This document shows positions 27,539 through 36,681 of a stretch of 64,000 bases of DNA, piece by piece. The stretch lies in the NCBI GenBank assembly GCA_013285645.1, contig JABDHJ010000013.1, positions 1 through 64,000 of the forward strand. Direction: 5' to 3'. This DNA comes from Verrucomicrobiota bacterium. GTDB taxonomy: Bacteria; Verrucomicrobiota; Verrucomicrobiia; Methylacidiphilales; UBA1321. The notes under the pieces were generated by a model. That model worked only from the letters and a program-made list of their open reading frames with translations. It made no database searches and had not been told where the DNA came from. The number at the start of each line of letters is the position of its first letter. The stretch's first letter is position 1. Made by a program: the position numbers and the translations under genes.

Positions 27539-28291
27539 ATGCAATTACAGATGACAGACGCCTTACATGAGCTTGGAGTTCGTCCCGACACCTTGACTCC
27601 GTCCGACCGCGCCAGCCTGGATCGTGACGGGTACATGATCGTTCCCAATGTTCTGCCTCCGGCGCAGGCGGCGGCGATGGCAGAGCGTTTGGATACCCTG
27701 GCGGTCGCGGAAGGTGAAAACGCCGGCAAGGATTTTCACACCGAAAAGGGCGCCACGAGACTGGGCACCCTCATCAACAAGGACCCGATGTTCGACATCT
27801 GCTTTTTGCACCCGCGTGGACTCGCGGCGGTGAATTATCTCATGGAGGGCGACTTCGGCCTTTCATCGATCACTGGTCGGGCCGCCCAGCCGGGCGAGGG
27901 CTTGCAGGCACTGCACCGCGACAACTCGGTCCGCTGCGCCAACGTCCTGTGGGCCGTGAGCGACTTCACGCTGGAGAACGGCCCTACGCGCCTCGTCCCC
28001 GGCTCACACCTTCACCCCCAATCTCCATCCGAGGCGATGGAGAACGCCGAGGCCCGCCATCCCGATGAAATCTACGTTATCGTCCCGGCTGGCACATTGA
28101 TCATCATCCACGGATGGACTTGGCACGGCGGCACGCGCAATGGCACGACCTGCCCCCGGCACCTGATCAGCGCTTTCTTCATGCCGAGAGGAAATTATCA
28201 ATCCATCGCTCACCGTCAGCTCACCCAGGCCTCCCAGCGGCGACTCAGCGAAGCGGCGCGCTTCGTTATTGATCACGAACCGGCTCCTTGA
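27539..28291 (+). CDS. phytanoyl-CoA dioxygenase (PhyH) family protein
   Basis: 250 residues, typical of the PhyH Fe(II)/2-oxoglutarate oxygenase family. The N-terminal DRDGYMIVPNVLPP is the standard opening (the enzyme 'wants' to cover a substrate after a DGY motif). LHRDNS provides the HxD iron ligands, and IIHGWTWHGGTRNGT supplies the distal His and nearby Arg for 2-oxoglutarate. Cytoplasmic; hydroxylates a small organic substrate. An alternative ATG four codons downstream (27551) is equally possible. Control by the adjacent divergent AraC regulator is likely. Substrate unknown. Confidence 0.8.
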   Translation: MQLQMTDALHELGVRPDTLTPSDRASLDRDGYMIVPNVLPPAQAAAMAERLDTLAVAEGENAGKDFHTEKGATRLGTLINKDPMFDICFLHPRGLAAVNYLMEGDFGLSSITGRAAQPGEGLQALHRDNSVRCANVLWAVSDFTLENGPTRLVPGSHLHPQSPSEAMENAEARHPDEIYVIVPAGTLIIIHGWTWHGGTRNGTTCPRHLISAFFMPRGNYQSIAHRQLTQASQRRLSEAARFVIDHEPAP

Positions 28292-28370
28292 AACGGCTCG
28301 CTCTACCGGGTGCGCTTGTCAAGCGGGCACGCCATGGGACGCATACGATTGAAGGTAAAACCTGAAGTTT

Positions 28371-29660
28371 TCACGGTGAGAAATGGCGGTAAATGTTTCC
28401 GCCCTCGAAACGCGCGCGTGATCCCAGGAGGCGTTCGATCCGGAGCACCTCGTTCCATTTCGCCATCCGCTCACTGCGGGCAAAGGAGCCGACCTTCAAT
28501 TGCCCTGCATTGGTCGCCACGGCAAGATGCGAAATAAAGGAGTCCTCCGTTTCGCCCGAACGCGCCGAAATGACCGGAAGCCAGCCCGCCGTCTGGGTGA
28601 GCCGGATGGCTTCCATGGTTTCGGTGACAGTTCCGATCTGGTTCAGCTTGATGAGCACCGCGTTGGCAATTTTCGCTTCGATGCCGCGCTGGATGCGCTG
28701 CACGTTGGTCGTGAAGAGATCGTCCCCGATCAGTTGCACGGTTTTGCCGATGGCCGCGCAGACCTTGGCCCATCCCGTCCAGTCGGTATCGGCCATGGGA
28801 TCTTCAATCGAAATCACGGGATAACGGCGGCACCAGCCGATCATCAAATCGGCAAATTCGTCGGAGGTAAATTCCTGTTTCTCGAGGCGGAAGCGGTACT
28901 TGCCGGTGGTCTCGTCGTAGAGATCGCTGGCCGCGATGTCGAGGGAGATGGCGACTTCCCGGCCCGGCTGATAGCCGGCCCGTTCGATGGCTTGGACGAG
29001 AGTATCGAGCGCCTCCTCGTTGGACGCGTAATCGGGCCAAAAACCGCCTTCATCCGCCAGTCCGAACCGTTTGCCCCGCTCGCTCATGATCGTTCCGGCC
29101 GCGTGGTATACATTGTGGGTCATCTCCAAGGTTTCGCCGTAACTTCTGGCGCCGAGCGCGATGACAAGGAAATCCTGCACGTCGGTGCGCCACTCGGCGT
29201 GGGCACCGCCGCCCAAGATCTGAATTTCCGGAAGAGGCAGCAACGTTCCCGCACCCCCGCCCAGGTATTCGAACAAGGGCCGGCCCGCTTCCGCCGCAGC
29301 CGCGTGGGCCACCGCCATGGAAACCGAAAGAATGGCGTTGGCCCCGAGCCGGCTTTTGTTGGCCGTGCCATCGAGTTGGATGAGCATCTGATCGACAGCG
29401 GACTGGTCGGAGACTTCCACGCCGCGCAAGGCCGCGGCGATCTCGCCATTGACGTGGCCAATAGCGCGGAAAACCGATTTGCCGCGGAACCGGGCCTTAT
29501 CGCCGTCGCGCAATTCGAGCGCTTCGTATTGGCCGGTGGAGGCACCCGAAGGAACGAGCCCGCGCCCCGTCGTCCCATTATCGAGTTCAACCTCCGCTTC
29601 CACCGTCGGGAAGCCACGGGAATCATAGATCTGAAAGGCGGCAACGTTTTTAATCTTCAT
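28371..29660 (-). CDS. divergent enolase paralogue
   Basis: 429 residues from the ATG at 29660 (MKIKNVAAFQIYDSRG); upstream ATGs at 29678 and 29690 are possible. Full enolase length, with most of the catalytic set: ADEGGF (general acid Glu), SLDIAASDLY, SIEDPM and LIGDDLF (the three metal carboxylates), IKLNQIGT (base Lys) and GQLKVGS. Two canonical active-site residues differ. The SHRSGE loop is SARSGE (Ala366), and the QEF of the substrate loop is QDF (Asp163); the loop before it reads QILGGGAHAEW in place of the usual INGGxHADN. The start lies inside the end of the upstream kinase gene. This suggests a specialised enolase acting on a phosphorylated hydroxy-acid made by the neighbouring kinase; a plain glycolytic role is possible but less likely. 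Confidence 0.8.
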   Translation of the reverse strand: MKIKNVAAFQIYDSRGFPTVEAEVELDNGTTGRGLVPSGASTGQYEALELRDGDKARFRGKSVFRAIGHVNGEIAAALRGVEVSDQSAVDQMLIQLDGTANKSRLGANAILSVSMAVAHAAAAEAGRPLFEYLGGGAGTLLPLPEIQILGGGAHAEWRTDVQDFLVIALGARSYGETLEMTHNVYHAAGTIMSERGKRFGLADEGGFWPDYASNEEALDTLVQAIERAGYQPGREVAISLDIAASDLYDETTGKYRFRLEKQEFTSDEFADLMIGWCRRYPVISIEDPMADTDWTGWAKVCAAIGKTVQLIGDDLFTTNVQRIQRGIEAKIANAVLIKLNQIGTVTETMEAIRLTQTAGWLPVISARSGETEDSFISHLAVATNAGQLKVGSFARSERMAKWNEVLRIERLLGSRARFEGGNIYRHFSP

Positions 29661-30654
29661 GGTATTGCGAGAGGGCATTCTTCCATTCATTCAGCAGGGT
29701 TGCCAAGTCGGGAGGCGGTCGTGGAATTCGCTCGCGCGTAAATCGGCGCAGCCAGTTTTTCTTGCCCTCGTCATCACGCAGATATTCGACCGGCGATTTG
29801 CCATCGACGCGGGCCAGCATGAGCATGAGCAGGAGCCGCGGAAGATAAGGCGAGATGAGTGCCAACTTTTCCGTTCCGAGTTCCACGCCATAGGCTTCGC
29901 CAAAAACATCGATCAGCGGGAAAAATTCGTCCCTGCTTTTGGTGAAACGCAGGCTTTTCAGGAAGAAATGATTGAGTAGAAAGGCGACGTCGAAAGCGGG
30001 ATCGCCAAACCAAGCCACCTCGCAATCCAGAACGACCAGACGGTCCTGATGGAGGAGAAGATTCTTGGGGCTGTAGTCGCCATGGATCAGGCAGCGCCGG
30101 GTCGATTCGATCCGTGCGACTTCCTCTATAAAATGAGTCTCCAAATCGGGATGACGCCTTCCGGTCGTCAGTAAATAGGGATCGAGGCGAAGCTGAATGA
30201 AGTTCGGCGTGGTTTCGAAGCGGGCATGGATTCCGGGATCATCCCACGTTCGCCGATGAATCGTGGCCAGGACTTGCGCGGCTTTCCGCGCATGGTCGGT
30301 TTTCCGGACGCCTTCAAGCAGCAGCGTTTTCCAATTAGCAAAGCCCTCTCCCAAAAAATCCATGACGAAATAACCGTCGGTTTTCGAGGCAAAGAGAACC
30401 GATGGCACGGCGGCGGGGAGGAACCCCTGTACGCAAAGGAGGAATTCAACCTCTGAGGCATTGCGTGAAAGATCGACATACCAATCGTCGGCGACTTTCA
30501 GCTTTTTCAGGGCGCGCTTGACCACAAAGACGTTCTCGCCTTCCTCAACGCGATAGATCTCGCTCGAGACGCCTCCCGTGAGCGGGGTGATCTCCGCCTG
30601 GGGGCCTTTGATGAGGCCATCGCGCAGAAGCATCTTTCTAATCTCCTCTTGCAT
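29650..30654 (-). CDS. APH/choline-kinase-like phosphotransferase
   Basis: 334 residues. Protein-kinase-like APH fold: nucleotide loop LTGGVSSEIYRV with the Lys in FVVKRALKK, the Brenner/catalytic loop CLIHGDYSPKNLLL (His-Gly-Asp...Asn) at about residues 184-197, and the metal-binding Asp in VVLDCEVAWFGDPAFDVAFLL. Such enzymes phosphorylate hydroxyls of small molecules (homoserine, methylthioribose, choline, fructosamine, antibiotics). Its stop codon lies 8-11 bases downstream of the enolase start, so the genes overlap and must be co-translated. There is no resistance context. The pairing points to a substrate that is first phosphorylated and then dehydrated. Upstream is a 142-base gap to the end of the heparinase-like gene. 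Confidence 0.75.
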   Translation of the reverse strand: MQEEIRKMLLRDGLIKGPQAEITPLTGGVSSEIYRVEEGENVFVVKRALKKLKVADDWYVDLSRNASEVEFLLCVQGFLPAAVPSVLFASKTDGYFVMDFLGEGFANWKTLLLEGVRKTDHARKAAQVLATIHRRTWDDPGIHARFETTPNFIQLRLDPYLLTTGRRHPDLETHFIEEVARIESTRRCLIHGDYSPKNLLLHQDRLVVLDCEVAWFGDPAFDVAFLLNHFFLKSLRFTKSRDEFFPLIDVFGEAYGVELGTEKLALISPYLPRLLLMLMLARVDGKSPVEYLRDDEGKKNWLRRFTRERIPRPPPDLATLLNEWKNALSQYHED

Positions 30655-30796
30655 GAGAGAAGACTAAACAGCCGAGTGGATCGACGCAACAGTTCCGCAA
30701 CGCGCTTCCGGCGCTGGACGCGTTCGGGTAGCAGGGATTGTTGGCACTTATGCAGGATGACCTGCGCTGTGTTGTAATATCAGGAGGCAGCCTTCA

Positions 30797-33700
30797 TCAC
30801 GGAACGGGCGTGGCCGGGGCCTTGCTGGCGAGCAGTTCACGCGTGATCTTTACATCGGGGCTGGTGATGGCGACGTAATTCACGTTGGCACTGCGTCCGT
30901 TCAGATTCGTGAAGCGGATGACATTCGGTCCCTGCTTGAGCTTCAGGAGCAACGGCTGGTTGTTGATCGGATTGGTCGCGGTGTAAATCCGCCAATCGTC
31001 CGACCCATTGGCATAGCCGCCGGTTGTCGGAAAATTGATCGGCGCGAACGGTTCCTGGACAACGCCGTTGACGGAGATTTCGCGCATGATCTGGTCGAGT
31101 TCGCTGCAATAGCAGAGTGACAGGTTATAGTAGCCGTCGGTCGGCACGTTGAACGTCCACTCGAGCCATTGGCCCTCCGCGTCCCAATTCAGGATGACCG
31201 TCCCGACTGCGCCGCGTTTGATGTTGGAGGTCTTCACTTCGCCTGCGCCTTGGCTGCTGAAGGCTGCGGCGTTGTCGATGAGGACCGTATTGGCCTGGGC
31301 GGGATGCGTCTTCGCCTCGGCCTCGGCGACCTTGGTGCGGGCGATGCAATCGTTCCTGGCCTTGGCCAGCGCGGCTTCCTGCTCGGCTGCGCGCTTCTTT
31401 AGCAGGTCAGTGCGATAGGCGAAGATGCTCTGCGCATTTTCGGACGCGAACTCGACCTTCGTGCCACCTTTGAGATCGAGGCTGACGGCGTCGCCGCTGG
31501 TCTTGATATCGGTCGGGCCGGTGCGCTGCTCGTTCGAGTCGAGCGCAAAGGCTTTCATGCCCTTGAGCGCGGCCAGCGTCACTGTAATGGTCGCGTCGCT
31601 TGACGAAGCATTCGCCACAACGTACCCGCCGGTCTCGGCCTTTTCGACATACGCAAGGCCGGGAGCGCTGCGCCCAATCGAGCCGGCGCCGGCCTTGAGG
31701 TTCGTGCCGCCGCCGAGATACATCGCCTGGGCATGGTCGCCGTCCATTTGGACGAGCGCCTGCAGGGCGTTGGTCTCGAGATCGCCGGCTTTGTAGTCGC
31801 CGGGACGGTAGGAAGCAAAGCAAAGATCGATACCCTTGGGCGTCGTCACCTTCAGCAGACCGTAACCGGTGTCGAGGCTGCCTTCCTGCGCGACCGATTT
31901 TACATAGCCATCCTTCGCGCCGGAGATATCGATGGCGTTACCGAAGATGGTGGCATTGGTCGTCCGGCGTTCCACGATGGTCGGCGGCGTCTCGCGCCCA
32001 TAATGACCGTCGCCCTCGATGATTTCCGTTGGTGTCCCGCCCGCGGCGACGACGTGTGCGATATCGCCGTTGCGGTCGAGCGTGGCCGACCAGGACTCGT
32101 CGGTCGGCGCGGCGGTGTGTTGGACGTTCGTCAGTTGGTTGTAACCATTGGCCACCGGTTCCGGGAAACTCCACGATTGGAGCGGCAGGCTGGAGGAGAA
32201 CTTGCCGCGAATGTGGTAGACCATGTCCATCTTGCGCGGCAACTGGGCGAAACCGCCAAACAGGTCGCCAACATAGTTCGGCGTTACGAAGACGGAACGG
32301 TCCATGATGACGCCGGGATAGGCTTCGTTGTTCGATGCGCGCTGGATGCCCATCGTGTCGGCCGTTCCGTAGATCAACTGGGTGCTGGCGGCCGGCTTGC
32401 CGTTAAATGACGATTGCTGGTCCATCTCGTCGATCGTCATGGTCGGGTGGGCGAACGTCGTGTGATACCACTGGTGGTAAATCGGCAACTCGTACCAGGC
32501 CGAGCCTGGGACCATCAGCAACACGTCATTGAGGGCGTAGATGTCGAGCGAGAGCTCGTCGGGATGGCTGTGGGAGCCTTCGGGGCCATAGGCGAGCAGC
32601 ACGCTGTTGGTGCCCCGCGGTGTGGTGAGGCGCAGGATGCCGTAGCCGACGTCGAAGAAGTTCACGCTTTTCCATTCCGGTGGCGTGGCCGCCGCATCAC
32701 GATCGCGGTCGTAGAGGACCGAGACCGGGAATTGCTGGAAATGAGTGTCGAGATGGCGTCCGACCTGGTTCAGGATGGGCACATAGGCAGGGTCCTGGTA
32801 GCGCCGGTAGGCATACTCGTAGAGGAAGGAGTCGTTGCCGACGATGGAGTCCCGGCCGGAGTCGTGCATCGCAGGTGACGTGAGGTCGGGATAGGAATAC
32901 TGGATTGGCGAGTCGAAAAGATGCTTCAGCGCTCCGTCGCGGTAGCGGTACATGTCGATGTTGTGGTGCCAGAGCGTCTCGGCGTCCATCACAAGCGCCT
33001 GCAAGGCCATGAACTGGTAGCCCATGGCGCCTTCGACCCAGAGGCCGTCGGGCTGGATCGCCTTCGCGCTGAAATGGCGGTCGTAGAGGCCGCCGGTCGG
33101 CTTTTCCGGCGTGCCGTTGATGCCGTAGAGAGCGGTGTTGATCAATTCCTGGTCCTCGGTTGCATAACCGGCGGTGAGCACCGCGCAGGTGCAGATGGCC
33201 GACCAGTTGGTCGAGGCTTCCATCATCGAGTGGTTCTTCGCGATCCATTGCCCCTCGGGCTTGATGAAGTCGTCCTCGATGTGCTTGCGCTCGTCGGGCG
33301 TGATGCCGGAGTAGTCGTGGATGAAGTCATAGCCGCGCGCGAGCGGGATGAACGAAATCGCATCGCTGAGGATCTGGTCGTAAAGGATGATCGGCGCGTG
33401 GCTGAAACCGGGTCGTGCGCCAACGGCGTAGGTCGGGTAAGCGTCGGCGTAGGCCAGCAGGATTTTTTTCGCGAAGTCGGCGTACTTGTTGTCACCGGTG
33501 AGCTGCCACATCATGCCGAGATTGGCGATGTCGAGGGCGAGTTGGGTGTGGACGGCGCCGTACGTACCAGAAGCGCCGGGATCGGGCTGGACGTCGCTCA
33601 GGTGGGTCCAGTTGCCCTTGGCGTCCTTGATGCCTTGTGGGACGTTGATGGGCTGGGTGATGCGGACATCGAGCGCCTTCTTCAGGCCGTCGAACTGCTC

Positions 33701-34501
33701 CTTCAGCTCCTTGTTCTCGGCCAACATCTTCTTGTAGTGTGCGACATCCTCCTTGTCCCACAGCGTGCAGGGGTGGCCGGACGCCTGCCGTGGCTGGCCA
33801 ACGACCTTCACCTTGCCGTCGGTGGTGCCGCTATTGTTGGTCGTTTCGATGAAATTCTGGTTGGCGTCGAGCGCGATATTGTACTGGTCGGGCAACTTCA
33901 TCTGCGAGGCGACGTCGGTCGTCGACATGACGCGCAACCGCGACCAGCCGCCGTAGGTGATCGGCTTGCCGCCATCCGCCACAGGCTCGGGTGGATAGCA
34001 ATCGGTGATCAGGATGCCGACGTTTTGCCCGTGCGCCTCAAGTGGAATGCGGAAGGGGACGCCGGGGTTGTGCGGTAACGGCACGTCCTTCTGCACCAGC
34101 TTGCCATCGACGAAGAGGTCGAGCGTTTTCGGCTGTTGCGTGCCGCCATAGTTGAGTGGCACGACCTCGATCGCCTTGATATCGACCGGAACAATGAGTC
34201 GAATATCGATGCGGCCGCCGGTGAGTGGAGTGCCCATCATCACGCCGCCGCGGCCCATGTCGCTTGCCAAAGTATCGTTGGCCTGCCAGGCGGGGTTGGC
34301 GTGTACGCCGCTTTCCTGCGCCGTTGCACCCATGCTGAGGGTGGCCACGCTTTGCAATCCGGCATCCTCGGGGAACGGCCCGGCTTTTCCTTCCGTCGGC
34401 TTTGCCGTTTGAGCAAACGCCAATGACGCGGCGGCGAGGATGACGGTGGAGACGATGATCCGGTGACCGAGTGTGGGTAGAGGCTTGAGCGAATTAAGCA
34501 T
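30797..34501 (-). CDS. secreted heparinase II/III-like polysaccharide lyase with C-terminal CBM
   Basis: About 1,234 residues from the ATG at 34501, which gives a clean Sec signal (MLNSLKPLPTLGHRIIVSTV, then a hydrophobic stretch ending ASLAFAQ). ATG 34519 and TTG 34540 are alternatives; no ribosome site decides. After an F5/8-type beta-sandwich (residues ~60-210) comes an (alpha/alpha) toroid with AKNHSMMEASTNWSAICTCA. A heparinase II/III beta-sandwich follows, with SHSHPDELSLDIYALND (His/Asp motif of the lyase fold) and HTTFAHPTMTIDEMDQQ. Residues ~1090-1230 are a carbohydrate-binding module of CBM6/35 type ending NVIRFTNLNGRSANVNYVAI. Acts outside the cytoplasm on an acidic polysaccharide by beta-elimination. 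Its regulator is probably the AraC gene immediately upstream on the same strand. Confidence 0.8.
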   Translation of the reverse strand: MLNSLKPLPTLGHRIIVSTVILAAASLAFAQTAKPTEGKAGPFPEDAGLQSVATLSMGATAQESGVHANPAWQANDTLASDMGRGGVMMGTPLTGGRIDIRLIVPVDIKAIEVVPLNYGGTQQPKTLDLFVDGKLVQKDVPLPHNPGVPFRIPLEAHGQNVGILITDCYPPEPVADGGKPITYGGWSRLRVMSTTDVASQMKLPDQYNIALDANQNFIETTNNSGTTDGKVKVVGQPRQASGHPCTLWDKEDVAHYKKMLAENKELKEQFDGLKKALDVRITQPINVPQGIKDAKGNWTHLSDVQPDPGASGTYGAVHTQLALDIANLGMMWQLTGDNKYADFAKKILLAYADAYPTYAVGARPGFSHAPIILYDQILSDAISFIPLARGYDFIHDYSGITPDERKHIEDDFIKPEGQWIAKNHSMMEASTNWSAICTCAVLTAGYATEDQELINTALYGINGTPEKPTGGLYDRHFSAKAIQPDGLWVEGAMGYQFMALQALVMDAETLWHHNIDMYRYRDGALKHLFDSPIQYSYPDLTSPAMHDSGRDSIVGNDSFLYEYAYRRYQDPAYVPILNQVGRHLDTHFQQFPVSVLYDRDRDAAATPPEWKSVNFFDVGYGILRLTTPRGTNSVLLAYGPEGSHSHPDELSLDIYALNDVLLMVPGSAWYELPIYHQWYHTTFAHPTMTIDEMDQQSSFNGKPAASTQLIYGTADTMGIQRASNNEAYPGVIMDRSVFVTPNYVGDLFGGFAQLPRKMDMVYHIRGKFSSSLPLQSWSFPEPVANGYNQLTNVQHTAAPTDESWSATLDRNGDIAHVVAAGGTPTEIIEGDGHYGRETPPTIVERRTTNATIFGNAIDISGAKDGYVKSVAQEGSLDTGYGLLKVTTPKGIDLCFASYRPGDYKAGDLETNALQALVQMDGDHAQAMYLGGGTNLKAGAGSIGRSAPGLAYVEKAETGGYVVANASSSDATITVTLAALKGMKAFALDSNEQRTGPTDIKTSGDAVSLDLKGGTKVEFASENAQSIFAYRTDLLKKRAAEQEAALAKARNDCIARTKVAEAEAKTHPAQANTVLIDNAAAFSSQGAGEVKTSNIKRGAVGTVILNWDAEGQWLEWTFNVPTDGYYNLSLCYCSELDQIMREISVNGVVQEPFAPINFPTTGGYANGSDDWRIYTATNPINNQPLLLKLKQGPNVIRFTNLNGRSANVNYVAITSPDVKITRELLASKAPATPVP

Positions 34502-34705
34502 AAATGAAGGTGATGACATCGTTGCGCTGAGCCGGATCAAACACCACAGGGGTGGAAAAGACTCGGTGAAATTTATGAAGTGTTGACCTTACAGAACCTC
34601 TAAAGCATGAAGACTCAAGCCAGACGATTCCAAGGCGAAACAAAAATCTGGCTCACGCTCGGTCGCTTGCGCCGTGAAGAGTCATTTGCGGATATAGAGA
34701 GTTTC

Positions 34706-35611
34706 TTACGCCATGAGATTCTTCCATCTCTGGCGATAATCGCGTGGCGTTGCGCCCTTGATTCTGAGGAATTGTTCGTTGAAGTTGGAGAGATTGTTAA
34801 ACCCCGAGCGTAGGGCCACATCCACGATATTCTCATCAAGCGCGATCAGGTTTCGACAAGCGCGATTGATCCTGATTTCGTTACGGAAGTGGGCATAGTT
34901 TTTGCCCACGGTGCGCTTGAAAAAACGACTGAATGCTTGTGGAGACATTCTGGCGTGTCGTGCGACGGCCTCCTGCGAGGGAATCACGTCTGAATCGGCA
35001 TTAATAAAATGAAGCACATGATTCAGTTTTTCTTCCATTTCGAAGTTTTGGGTCGGCGCGTATGTCACTGAAGCCAGCGCCTTGTATTCCCGGCTGGTGG
35101 CCAACACCCCTAGAATCCAGATGAGATCGGAAATCCGTTTCCAGTCGCCCGCCGGTAATTTTTCCATGGCGATGATTTTCTCCATAACGATCCGGCGGGT
35201 CTTTCCATAAAAACTTAGTCCACGACCAGAACGAACCAGCAGGTTCCGGAGGTGGCGCATTTCAGGTTTTTCAAAAAAAGAGGATCCCAGGCAATCGGGA
35301 AGAAATTGCAGAAAGATCGATTGCATCCGCTTTCCCCGGGCAGCTTTTGTTGTCCATGAGTGGGGAAGATTGGGGCCTAACAGGCATAAATCACCGGCAT
35401 GGAAGTTTTCGACGGAATCACCGACAAACCTCAGCCCTTCGCCTTCAAGAAAAAGATCAATCTCGAGCTCCGGGTGATAATGCCACGCAAAAGGCAGGTT
35501 GGGTTCGTTAAGCCGGAAGATGTAAAAGGAGGAATGTGAGTCCGGAGGAATAAACTCGAGATGAGGCTTCGCGATATTCTTCCCACGGACTGATGGATTT
35601 TTGTGAATCAT
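34706..35611 (-). CDS. AraC-family transcriptional regulator
   Basis: 301 residues from ATG 35611 (MIHKNPSVRGKN); an ATG at 35623 would add four residues. The sensor half has FAWHYHPELEIDLFLEGEGLRFVGD, the standard cupin His-x-His...Glu, and GDLCLLGPNLPHSW. The DNA-binding half has VARHARMSPQAFSRFFKRTVGK and VDVALRSGFNNLSNFNEQFLRIKG ATPRDYR, both HTHs complete. It is divergent from the ROK kinase gene (113 bases between starts) and 205 bases upstream of the heparinase-like gene on the same strand, so it may link polysaccharide breakdown to sugar phosphorylation. Confidence 0.9.
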   Translation of the reverse strand: MIHKNPSVRGKNIAKPHLEFIPPDSHSSFYIFRLNEPNLPFAWHYHPELEIDLFLEGEGLRFVGDSVENFHAGDLCLLGPNLPHSWTTKAARGKRMQSIFLQFLPDCLGSSFFEKPEMRHLRNLLVRSGRGLSFYGKTRRIVMEKIIAMEKLPAGDWKRISDLIWILGVLATSREYKALASVTYAPTQNFEMEEKLNHVLHFINADSDVIPSQEAVARHARMSPQAFSRFFKRTVGKNYAHFRNEIRINRACRNLIALDENIVDVALRSGFNNLSNFNEQFLRIKGATPRDYRQRWKNLMA

Positions 35612-35724
35612 TCGGAGTAACAAGTGAAAGCAGCTTGGATAGTAATGTTAAAAAACCATCAGAAATAATCAAGCTGCGCGTGGAAAAGGCAACGCTAGCC
35701 CGGTTTAATTGTTACCTAAGCACC

Positions 35725-36681
35725 ATGAACTTTCTTGGGATCGAGATCGGAGGCAGCAAGCTCCAACTGGCGACGGGAAGCGAGTCGGGTAAAATTTTCG
35801 AAGTCGCCCGCTTGGAGATCGAGCCTGCCAGTGGCGCGGCGGCGATTCGCGGTAAAATCGAGGCATATATCACGGAATTCAAGCCGAGGTTTGACTGGCA
35901 AGCCATCGGCGTCGGCTTCGGCGGTCCGGTTAACTGGAAGACAGGGCGAATTTGCCGATCGCACCAAGTTGACGGATGGAATGAATTCGACCTGGGCGAC
36001 TGGTTGCGAGACTTGAGCCGCCTGCCGGTCATCGTGGACAACGACAGCAACCTGGCGGCGTATGCCGAAGCAATTCTGGGAGCGGGCCGAGGCTTCAATC
36101 CGGTTTTTTACACCAACTCAGGTAGTGGAGTCGGAGCAGGCGCCGTCATGGACGGAAGCATTTATCATGGCGCCCTTCTGGGCGAAATGGAATTTGGTCA
36201 TTTGCGATTGGACAGAGAAGGCACCGAGATCGAGCACCGCTGTTCAGGCTGGGCTGTTGATGCGCGCATCCAGGCAGCAATCGCCGGGGAACCTCATGGC
36301 ATCCTGGCCGATCAGGTAGCCGTCTGCGGCAAGCCGTTCGCGGCGGCACTGGCGTCTTCACTTGAAAAGAACTGCCCTCTGGCTCGTCAGATTTTGGAGG
36401 AAACGGCGGAGAGTATGGCTTGGGGACTTTCGCACGTCGTTCATCTCGTCCACCCTGAGGTTATCGTTCTCGGCGGTGGTCTGGCGTTTATCGGCGAATC
36501 CTGGCGCGAAGCGATTGCCCGAAAGCTGCGTTCCTTTGTCATGCCCGCGTTTCTTCCCGGTCCTCAAGTTCGACTTTCTCATTTTCGGGACATGGTTGTC
36601 CCAACCGGCGCACTGCTCTCCGCTGCAGCGGCTCTACGAACAATTCAGATCAAACCCGAGCACCACGACAACAAATTATGA
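35725..36681 (+). CDS. ROK-family sugar kinase
   Basis: 318 residues from ATG 35725 (MNFLGIEIGGSKLQLATG). The N-terminal phosphate-1 motif LGIEIGGSK, the IVDNDSNLAAYAEAILGAGRG segment with the catalytic Asp, and YTNSGSGVGAGAVMDGSIYHG are typical of ROK kinases. The cysteine-rich zinc motif of classical ROK members is reduced: after GEMEFGHLRL the sequence EHRCSGWAVDARI carries only one Cys, so the usual zinc site is not evident. Without an N-terminal HTH it is a kinase and not a repressor. Its stop overlaps the ATG of the SIS gene. Likely phosphorylates a hexose or N-acyl-hexosamine imported from the environment. Confidence 0.85.
   Translation: MNFLGIEIGGSKLQLATGSESGKIFEVARLEIEPASGAAAIRGKIEAYITEFKPRFDWQAIGVGFGGPVNWKTGRICRSHQVDGWNEFDLGDWLRDLSRLPVIVDNDSNLAAYAEAILGAGRGFNPVFYTNSGSGVGAGAVMDGSIYHGALLGEMEFGHLRLDREGTEIEHRCSGWAVDARIQAAIAGEPHGILADQVAVCGKPFAAALASSLEKNCPLARQILEETAESMAWGLSHVVHLVHPEVIVLGGGLAFIGESWREAIARKLRSFVMPAFLPGPQVRLSHFRDMVVPTGALLSAAAALRTIQIKPEHHDNKL

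Noticed and set aside
28500-29741. 413-codon frame on the + strand
   Set aside because: Antisense to the enolase gene; amino-acid content typical of a shadow frame.
29650-30654. Aminoglycoside resistance gene
   Set aside because: The APH fold is shared by many metabolic kinases; coupling to an enolase and lack of resistance context argue against it.
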